Part shown: one piece after another, positions 1-6,470 of the stretch
Position numbering within the stretch: the first letter of the stretch is position 1
Layout: each line of letters opens with the position of its first letter
Assembly: GCA_030598425.1 (NCBI GenBank)
Contig: JAUVPY010000008.1
Location: 1 to 16,212 of the forward strand
Origin: Anaerolineae bacterium
GTDB lineage: Bacteria > Chloroflexota > Anaerolineae > 4572-78 > NAK82
Direction: 5' to 3'
Length of the DNA stretch: 16,212 nt
Translations under genes and position numbers: made by a program
Notes under the pieces: model-generated
What the model was told of the DNA's origin: nothing
The model's database searches: none
Seen by the model: only the letters and a program-made list of their open reading frames with translations

Positions 1-619
1 GGCTGTCGCGTTGTTCAAGCGCCCTCTCCCAGTACCCTCCCGCCTTTTCGCGGTCTATCTGCTGTTCGGCCAGCTCGGCCAACGCTTCAGCCGATCTTTC
101 TTGGAGCTGGCTGATCTCTCCTTCTGCCTCTTCGAGCCTCCTGATCTCTTCCCCCAGATCGGTCACAGACCGCAAGCCAACTCCTTGTTGGTACGCTTCC
201 AGCAATGCCTCTTTCCTGGCTGTAAGTGCCTCTCCCTCTTGCTCGTGGCTGCGCCGATATTCTTTGTCGAGGCGCTCACTTAGTTCCAGCTTACCCTGGA
301 CAGTGTGCAACTCTTCTTCGTATTCTTTTTGCAGACCTTCTACAAACCCTGGGGTCAGCCGGGAGGCAACCGGCCGGATCTCAGCCTGAATGGTATCCAG
401 TATGTAGCTGATCGCCTCTGCCTCTTGTTTCAAATCCTCGTAGGATCTAAAGTCGGCTCCGGTACGGGTGGCTGGGATGCAAGACTCAAGCTGGCGCTTG
501 ATGTCCTCCTGAACGGACTCTATCGAGATTTGCCTGGGCATCCTGACGCCCAGGTCCTTGGCTAACTCGATAAGACGCAGGTATTGGGCGAGCGGAAGTC
601 GGTTGGGCTGCCCGATCAT
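1..619 (-). CDS. Coiled-coil protein, C-terminus beyond window edge
   Basis: This open frame starts at an ATG at 619-617 and stays open for 206 codons to the left edge, so it is the N-terminal part of a longer protein. Its ATG overlaps the TGA of the kinase-like gene (ATGA). A good Shine-Dalgarno (GAAGGAG) lies 7 nt upstream inside the kinase gene, so translation is probably coupled. The first ~110 residues look helical and mixed (start MIGQPNRLPL). From about residue 110 the composition is strongly Glu/Lys/Arg/Gln-rich with leucine spacing typical of a coiled coil, for example EEIRRLEEAEGEISQLQER near residue 165. No signal peptide or membrane segment is visible in this part, so it is probably cytoplasmic. 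I recognise no family. As the last visible gene of the tubulin/vWA/kinase run, it is likely a structural or scaffold partner (inference). Confidence 0.85.
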   Translation of the reverse strand, partial: MIGQPNRLPLAQYLRLIELAKDLGVRMPRQISIESVQEDIKRQLESCIPATRTGADFRSYEDLKQEAEAISYILDTIQAEIRPVASRLTPGFVEGLQKEYEEELHTVQGKLELSERLDKEYRRSHEQEGEALTARKEALLEAYQQGVGLRSVTDLGEEIRRLEEAEGEISQLQERSAEALAELAEQQIDREKAGGYWERALEQRDS

Positions 620-2748
620 GCCACGTCTCCTTCAGCCATACTCCTCTGCTCCTCTTCCAGCCTTGCCTTGAGAGTGACCAAAGCCGGCCCGCTTTGCAGA
701 ACGCCTTCCAACTCATCTATCACTTTGGCCGCACGCCGCTTCAAGTAGCTATTACCTCGAGCCTTGTCGGCAGCCTCAAGCGCTGCCAGCACTTGAAAGA
801 CGTCATCGGAGCCAGCACTCTGCTCCAGCAATTGGTCCGCCTGAATCAAATCCAAGACTCTTTTCCACTCGACTTTGACTTGAAGACGCTTCTTTCCAGC
901 CATTGCATCAACTTCCGCTAGCAGGTTCTGGGCAGAACCAGGCTCCCTACGCGTGGTGAAATCGAAATCCCGGTCAGTGGCTTCTAGTATCCATTTGGCT
1001 TGCTGGAATTTGCCCCGGTCTGCCAGCTCAGCAGCTTCGGCCAAAACATCATCGGCCTTCCGGCACACGTCAAGTTGCTGATCCAGGCTCTTCAGGGAGT
1101 CTTGGGACCAGAGGGCTCCGGCTTCCTCAAGTAAAGGCTGATAGGATAGTTGTCCTTGTAGCGCACGCACTGCGTCTGAGGATGCGTATACTTCTTCCAG
1201 TCGCCCACGGGCCAGATTGGCCGCCAGGTTTAGCATGTGGTTCCGCAGCTCCGCCTCAATCAGCAAGGACAGAATCCCTCCCCACTGGCTATATTGGGGC
1301 AAGAAGGCATTGTTCAATAAGTCGATAACGGCGGTAGCCGGAGCCGGCTCAAGCGCCGACAGGTCTTCGACGCCAGCCCGAATGCACTCTTGAGCCTCAA
1401 TCCGTTCACCACCATGCAGAGACTCTCTGGCTTGGTGGATCTTGGCTTCAATGTCTGGATTCTCCTGATTGGGCGACACGACGCGGGGGAGCGGTTGCCA
1501 GAATAGATCGAGTGCCTCCTCCCACCTCTCTCCCTCAATAGCTTCGATGGCTTCGCTCCACGGTCCGACCACTTCTTCTCGAAAGACATGCTGGGCCTCG
1601 GTCGATAGGCTGCCACTGAACTCGGCCAATATCTTCCACCTCTGGGCGCGGAGCTGCCACTCCGGATCATCGCCATATGCCTCGGCGCCTCTGGTCAGAG
1701 GCCGCCTGATGTTCGAGTCGGCCAGGGTTTCTCCGCGTCTGATCGCCTCTGTGATTTGCCTGACCAGCATGCTGGCTATGTCTATCTCGCTTAGGAGCGC
1801 GTCAACCTCGTCTTCGTGCCTACGCCAACGGGGAGGATCGACCAATCGAAGGGTATCGAGACACTTCAGAGCCTTGTCGTATGCCTTGGCACGGCGGGCC
1901 TGTTCAAAGGTTCGTTCCAGTTCCGCCGGGGTTTGATTCCAAAACGCCCCCAACTCGCGCCAATCACCCAGCAACTCCACGATTCCGCGATAGCGTCGTT
2001 GTGCGACCCGGCTGAGCCCTCGGCTCAGTATTTGCCGGGCACCGTAGCTCAGTTCTGACCAGCGTCGATGATGTTCCGGTCTACGGGTGCCCAGCCTTAC
2101 GTCGGGAAGCGAATGGCCGCCCAACAACAATCTGTACCAGAACTGGGTGAAGAGCAGAAGGTCAAATTCAGCCAGCGAGGGGGTCAGGCTGGCGACCCCG
2201 CCCCAGTCAACCACAACCAGGCGCCAGTCATCTCCGCTAGTATCGCTGAGCAAAGGGCGATCGTTGCCGGTTAAGGTGGTCTGTTCTACCAACAACAGGT
2301 CGCCCAGCTTACGGTCGGGCGCCGCGAAGTCAACATCGTGCAGGGCGCTAAGAAGCTCCCCGTAGCGGGTTGCCCAGTAGACAGCCTCTTTCTCTGGTGA
2401 ATGGCCTTCCGGGCGGTCCCGGGCGAAGTCGGCCAGGGAACGCACAGAAGCCAGATACTCCATGACCAGGTAAGGTCTCTCGGCTTCGAGATTCGAAGCG
2501 TAGAGCTCTGGGACAGCGCCTGGAATCATATCCCACAATAGGGACAGAACCTCGGCCTCTTTTTCGAAGACCTGTCTCTGATCTGAACCGAGCGCCATCT
2601 TGACGGCCACCCTACGGCCCGCTTGGCCCTCAGGAGTGACCTGCTCTCCTAGAAATAGTTGCGAGGTGGAGCCATGGTCGATGGGGTTGGCAGAGAGGAT
2701 CTTGAATTGCCCACCCCCCTGACCGGAGAGAAGGGTCTCGTCTGTCAT
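616..2748 (-). CDS. Protein-kinase-like protein with long helical C-terminal region (710 aa)
   Basis: Residues ~16-260 resemble a Ser/Thr protein kinase fold. There is a poorly conserved glycine loop (DHGSTSQLFLG, 24-34), a VAVK lysine at K50 and a candidate helix-C glutamate at E64 or E66. A hinge-like LVMEYL follows at 94-99. The catalytic loop is PDRKLGDLLL, with D145 and K147 in the expected places but Asp150 where Asn is usual. The DFG motif reads DWG (D181). The essential Asp and Lys residues are therefore present, and activity is plausible but not certain. Residues ~270-710 are helical and TPR-like with motifs such as GERWEEALDLFWQ (406-418), and end in a charged helix. There is no membrane segment, so it is probably cytoplasmic. 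It begins 13 bp after the tubulin-like gene with only a weak GAG-type ribosome site, and overlaps the next gene by ATGA. The likely targets are products of the same operon (inference). A pseudokinase is the main alternative. Confidence 0.85.
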   Translation of the reverse strand: MTDETLLSGQGGGQFKILSANPIDHGSTSQLFLGEQVTPEGQAGRRVAVKMALGSDQRQVFEKEAEVLSLLWDMIPGAVPELYASNLEAERPYLVMEYLASVRSLADFARDRPEGHSPEKEAVYWATRYGELLSALHDVDFAAPDRKLGDLLLVEQTTLTGNDRPLLSDTSGDDWRLVVVDWGGVASLTPSLAEFDLLLFTQFWYRLLLGGHSLPDVRLGTRRPEHHRRWSELSYGARQILSRGLSRVAQRRYRGIVELLGDWRELGAFWNQTPAELERTFEQARRAKAYDKALKCLDTLRLVDPPRWRRHEDEVDALLSEIDIASMLVRQITEAIRRGETLADSNIRRPLTRGAEAYGDDPEWQLRAQRWKILAEFSGSLSTEAQHVFREEVVGPWSEAIEAIEGERWEEALDLFWQPLPRVVSPNQENPDIEAKIHQARESLHGGERIEAQECIRAGVEDLSALEPAPATAVIDLLNNAFLPQYSQWGGILSLLIEAELRNHMLNLAANLARGRLEEVYASSDAVRALQGQLSYQPLLEEAGALWSQDSLKSLDQQLDVCRKADDVLAEAAELADRGKFQQAKWILEATDRDFDFTTRREPGSAQNLLAEVDAMAGKKRLQVKVEWKRVLDLIQADQLLEQSAGSDDVFQVLAALEAADKARGNSYLKRRAAKVIDELEGVLQSGPALVTLKARLEEEQRSMAEGDVA
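627..633 (-). promoter_or_regulatory. Shine-Dalgarno of the left-edge coiled-coil gene
   Basis: GAAGGAG on the minus strand lies 7 nt before the ATG at 619, inside the last codons of the kinase-like gene. With the ATGA stop/start overlap it fixes the start of the downstream gene and suggests translational coupling. Confidence 0.65.
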
Positions 2749-2761
2749 AAGTGTATCTCAC

Positions 2762-5700
2762 TCAAACATACTGCTTGAGCAACCCGGCGCCTGTATCATA
2801 TCTCTCTTGGGCCCAGTCTTTTGAGACCAAATACATGACTGAATACAGATCAAATTCTTCGCTTGCCGCAGGATTAGTCCGCAGCTCCTCGCCCAGCCTC
2901 TTGAGTTGCACGCCGATTTTGTCGTTGACCCTGCGCTGGATGACATCCTTGGCCAAAAGCAAATCGGTCACTGTCTCCCTCATGGCATCATCGGGCAACT
3001 TGGGCAGGAGATTTGTCTGCCGTTCATCCAGCGTCACAGGTCTCTCCTCGTCCGCCATTGCCTTTTCGATCACACCTTTTAGGGCTTTTTCCACCGCCCG
3101 GCGGCAACGGGCATAATCGATGCTCTTGGCCTGATGCACAATATCGTTTTCAAGATATCCAAACGTATGTAGCGCGTCCAGCAGCTTTTCGTGCTGCTCT
3201 CCGGTTTCTGGTCTGGTCAGATGAAACAATTCTGGCGGCGTTGCCGAATCAAATGTTCCTTTGGGTGGTTCTTCTGGAAGATCAACGACCCAGCCAATTC
3301 TGGTGCGGTCCGTCTCGTCGGGCGTGGTGACTTTGATCAGGTCGGTGATGTAACAAAAACAGAACAATTTCAGACGATCGAGATCTTCCAGCATCTTGAC
3401 CACGCTCTCCCTGAAGGGGCCCATTGTTTCCCGATCCTGATGCAGTTCTTCCACGGCCCGTTGCTCAAATCGGGCAGCGTGCACTTCGGCTGGGAAGATG
3501 TGCAGCATCTCGCGGGGCAGCTCGATATCGCCTTCCAACTTGCCCTGCCACCCCAGATAAGATGGCAGAGCATCGAGATGCTCCTGGATCATATCGATAT
3601 CGTATAGATCTTTGGTATAAATGAAGGATATCTTGAAGGGATCGTCACATTGGATCAGTCTGGCGAAGCTTTGCGACTCATCTTCATAATTCGGCTCTGC
3701 ACCGCTTTCGCCAGCCGCCGTCAACAATGCCTGCCGCAAGTAGGATTCCTCGTCTGTTCCGGGGACATACCGGGCCCTCAGATAATTCCCGGGCCACCCC
3801 CGGTCAGAAACGCCGGCCACAGAAAGTAACACCCCTCCTTTTTGGACAAATTCCTGTCCCAGGCTCTCTTGCTGTCCAGGTTTGAATTCGACGAAGTACT
3901 TCAGGATAGACTCGTTTTCCCAAATGCCCGAGAACGTTTGGCGTGACCCGCCGAGAAAAACGTCTCGATTCTTCTCCCTCAACTGCGTCTTGCGGTCATC
4001 GTCCTCAAATTCCCTGGGAACCACCATGTCCTGTCCGGCCACTCGAAAACCCATGGAGAACTCGTCCTTCTCTGGGTCCACAGGGATCTCCCACCTGACG
4101 CTTTCCAGGAATTCATTCAAGCGCTCCGGGCCGCCATATTTCTCAAAAAGACTCTTTTCGTAAGCTTCGTCGCTGATGACGCTTTGAACTCTGGTATCAT
4201 CCCCGGCCTTCTTGATAATCCCCTCCACTTCGTGGAGACGTTTGGCCACCTGAGCAAAGAGGCTATTCGGCCCCTGAGCGACCGTGTTGGCCCAATTCTT
4301 GTGTTCCTGGGCAGCTTGCTTCACGTAATGTTGCATGGCATTGACTGTGTTACGCACCGATTGGCGGATGGCATCCGCCATCAGGAAATGCATCAGCTCT
4401 TGTTCGGCCTTGATATATTCATGTTGGACTTTGCTGGATTCGCCAGGCCAGCGGCTACGGCATCTATCATGCATGCGTGTTTTCTTCGCCTCGGCGGTTG
4501 CGTACAGATTCCTGCGTCGATTTTGCAGGCGTGTGCTGTTTTCGGTACTGGCCAGTCGCTGGCTATAACTATCCAACACCCTGGCCAACTCATCCAGAAA
4601 AACAGTGACGTAGCCCAGCTTGCCCCCCAGCGCCAGGGGTTTGTCGTAAACAGAGGCCCCATTCAATATGTTCTCACACTCGATGGGGAGCGTTTTGCGC
4701 ATCGTCTCGAGCTGGATGGTGTGATATTCCTGCAGCAAGCCCCTTAGCTCCCCCCCTGCTCGCCGCCGGCTCGAGTCTATCTCACCTCCCAGGAACGCGT
4801 TCTTACGAGCGCTGATGGCCCGCTCAATACGTTGAGCGCCGTCGCACGCGTGTTCCCTGCCCACCTTATCCGACGGCGGGGCGATCAGCTCAAGGTCCCT
4901 GTTGACCTGAGCTTCCACTCGCTGGCGTACTGGCGCGAAGAGCTCGTGGCCAGGGGTGTAAACATTCAACCACTCTTGAAACCCAAGCCCGATCAAGGCC
5001 GCCTCCGCCTTGCCTTCGTCGCCCGCCGCCCGGCGTGCTCGAGTCTCAATGCGCCTGATCTCACCAAAGAGCCGGGTCGCCCCACCAGTAAGATCAGGAT
5101 CGCGGCGGCTGGTGACATCTGCCTTGTTCAGAAACTCAAAAGCGTGTTCCGCGCCCGTACTTCCCGCCTCCCGGTTAGTCTCGCTGCTCAATGCCAGCGG
5201 AACATCCAGCGCCCCTTCCTTGGTGACCCTGCCCGGCGCGGGGGGAAAGAGAATGCTCAGCGCCTGATAGGCCAACTGGTGAGCGAATCTATCGATAATC
5301 TCGTGGACTGGCAATATCTTGGTGTAAGTGCCCAGGCTTGAATAGAAATGGCCGCCTACTCCGCGCGCCATGATGTTGTTTTTGTGCTGGTCAAAAACCT
5401 GGCCGCCGACTTGATCCAGATGAGCTGCGATGCATTCTCCCAAGGTGGGTGCCACCCCATAGCGCAACTCGACGCGATCGAGGCTGTTGTTGCGACGTTT
5501 GCCGTCAACGGCATACAGCATATCAAACAGACGGCTCTTATAAACGCCTTGCAGCGGATCATCATCCGGCCCCGAGATATCGGACGTATAATGCATCGGG
5601 TAACCAGGCTCGCGGAAGTCGCTCATGAAGCGATCCATTTCGCGCAGGGCAGCATACCCCTGGCCCTTCATAGACGGCGACACCGTCAAACCTGGTTCTC

Positions 5701-6334
5701 CACTGAAGGCAGTCGGCAACACCACGAAACCACGCGTGAAAACGGGTGTACTGCCGGCCAATTTGCGCACCAGGTAGGCAATGTCAACGAACATGCCCGA
5801 TCCAGTCCCGCCCGCCACTGAGGCGACGAGGAAGACCTGCACCGCTCGTCCTTGAGCGTAGCCAGCTACTTTGTTGATCGCGTTTCTTAGAGCTTTGCGT
5901 ATCTTGGAGTTATCGCCGTGGCCGAGATCGTAGAAAACGGCCAGACGTCCCATCTGACGCATCTGGGCAGCGCCGTCCTCAATGTTAAACAAATGATCAG
6001 GCAGATTGTTCAACATCCAGCCATCCTGTAGCCAGGCGGCGATATAGTCTTGATCTCCATTCCTGATGGTCTCTACAAGTGGTTTGGACCATCCGCCGAT
6101 GTGCACATACTCGCCCAGCCTGGCCTGAAGCCTGACCGGAACTGAATGGCCACTTCTGGTAACTACCCGCAGATCGTGCCACCAACTCTCCGCTTTGGAG
6201 GTCGTGTCAAGGGCGAGCAGCGTTATCTCCGGCGGGACAACCCCATCATTGTTGCGCATGAGGTCCTGTTTTGCGAATGTAAGGGCCTTTACCCCGGTTC
6301 CCCCCAGACCGATCACCAGTGCTGGAACTGCCAC
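2762..6334 (-). CDS. Tubulin/FtsZ-like GTPase, Tubulin_2 type, with large helical C-terminus (1190 aa)
   Basis: The N-terminus has a nucleotide-binding start (VIGLGGTGVKAL, residues 7-18) and the tubulin signature loop GGTGSG at 175-180 after a hydrophobic strand (VFLVASVA). YAALREMDRFM (227-237) and YSSLGTYTKILP (331-342) match my recollection of the tubulin-like family PF13809. The tubulin-like domain probably covers about residues 1-370. The remaining ~800 residues are mostly charged helices of unknown function, so the protein is about three times the length of FtsZ. No signal peptide or membrane segment is seen. Such proteins probably bind GTP and may polymerise in the cytoplasm. The start is a GTG preceded by a near-perfect AAGGAGGAA 6 nt upstream, so the start is firm. 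It follows the vWA gene after 136 bp that hold a nested hairpin, and precedes the kinase-like gene by 13 bp. An FtsZ-like family paired with vWA proteins has been proposed to remodel membranes. Confidence 0.92.
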   Translation of the reverse strand: MAVPALVIGLGGTGVKALTFAKQDLMRNNDGVVPPEITLLALDTTSKAESWWHDLRVVTRSGHSVPVRLQARLGEYVHIGGWSKPLVETIRNGDQDYIAAWLQDGWMLNNLPDHLFNIEDGAAQMRQMGRLAVFYDLGHGDNSKIRKALRNAINKVAGYAQGRAVQVFLVASVAGGTGSGMFVDIAYLVRKLAGSTPVFTRGFVVLPTAFSGEPGLTVSPSMKGQGYAALREMDRFMSDFREPGYPMHYTSDISGPDDDPLQGVYKSRLFDMLYAVDGKRRNNSLDRVELRYGVAPTLGECIAAHLDQVGGQVFDQHKNNIMARGVGGHFYSSLGTYTKILPVHEIIDRFAHQLAYQALSILFPPAPGRVTKEGALDVPLALSSETNREAGSTGAEHAFEFLNKADVTSRRDPDLTGGATRLFGEIRRIETRARRAAGDEGKAEAALIGLGFQEWLNVYTPGHELFAPVRQRVEAQVNRDLELIAPPSDKVGREHACDGAQRIERAISARKNAFLGGEIDSSRRRAGGELRGLLQEYHTIQLETMRKTLPIECENILNGASVYDKPLALGGKLGYVTVFLDELARVLDSYSQRLASTENSTRLQNRRRNLYATAEAKKTRMHDRCRSRWPGESSKVQHEYIKAEQELMHFLMADAIRQSVRNTVNAMQHYVKQAAQEHKNWANTVAQGPNSLFAQVAKRLHEVEGIIKKAGDDTRVQSVISDEAYEKSLFEKYGGPERLNEFLESVRWEIPVDPEKDEFSMGFRVAGQDMVVPREFEDDDRKTQLREKNRDVFLGGSRQTFSGIWENESILKYFVEFKPGQQESLGQEFVQKGGVLLSVAGVSDRGWPGNYLRARYVPGTDEESYLRQALLTAAGESGAEPNYEDESQSFARLIQCDDPFKISFIYTKDLYDIDMIQEHLDALPSYLGWQGKLEGDIELPREMLHIFPAEVHAARFEQRAVEELHQDRETMGPFRESVVKMLEDLDRLKLFCFCYITDLIKVTTPDETDRTRIGWVVDLPEEPPKGTFDSATPPELFHLTRPETGEQHEKLLDALHTFGYLENDIVHQAKSIDYARCRRAVEKALKGVIEKAMADEERPVTLDERQTNLLPKLPDDAMRETVTDLLLAKDVIQRRVNDKIGVQLKRLGEELRTNPAASEEFDLYSVMYLVSKDWAQERYDTGAGLLKQYV

Positions 6335-6340
6335 GTTCTA

Positions 6341-6349
6341 TTCCTCCTT
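6341..6349 (-). promoter_or_regulatory. Strong Shine-Dalgarno of the tubulin-like gene
   Basis: AAGGAGGAA on the minus strand ends 6 nt before the GTG at 6334. It is one of the two strongest ribosome sites in the window and supports the non-ATG start of the tubulin-like gene. It lies just beyond the nested hairpin, so folding of that hairpin would leave it accessible. Confidence 0.85.
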
Positions 6350-6360
6350 AGCTACCAGGA

Positions 6361-6459
6361 CTCGTGCAAAGTCGCCTTGGCAAACCCGAGACCCGCATCC
6401 TTCGGCATGGCGGCCTCAGGCCGCACATCAGGATGCTAGGTTCTCGGACTTCGCACGAG
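6361..6459 (-). repeat. 99-nt nested imperfect palindrome between the vWA and tubulin-like genes
   Basis: Four nested stems can be read. The outer stem pairs 6361-6373 with 6447-6459 (CTCGTGC arms, 13 bp, one mismatch that becomes G-U in the minus-strand transcript). The next pairs 6387-6393 with 6439-6446 (one bulged base). The third pairs 6395-6401 with 6430-6436 (GCATCCT/AGGATGC, 7 bp perfect). The innermost pairs 6410-6415 with 6419-6424 around a 3-nt loop. No T-run follows on either strand, so it is not a standard intrinsic terminator. It fills the gap almost exactly, starting 11 nt after the vWA stop and ending 11 nt before the tubulin ribosome site. It may be a dispersed palindromic repeat (REP- or MITE-like) or an mRNA processing or stability element. 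I cannot tell which from one copy. Confidence 0.75.
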
Positions 6460-6470
6460 CGCTGCCCTTT

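Noticed and set aside
4184-4747. 187-codon plus-strand ORF
   Set aside because: It lies opposite the tubulin-like gene and shows no family motif, whereas the minus strand has clear motifs and a strong ribosome site.
6361-6459. Intrinsic terminator or tRNA-like gene
   Set aside because: There is no T-run after the hairpin and no tRNA arms or anticodon loop; the stems are nested in one axis, not a cloverleaf.
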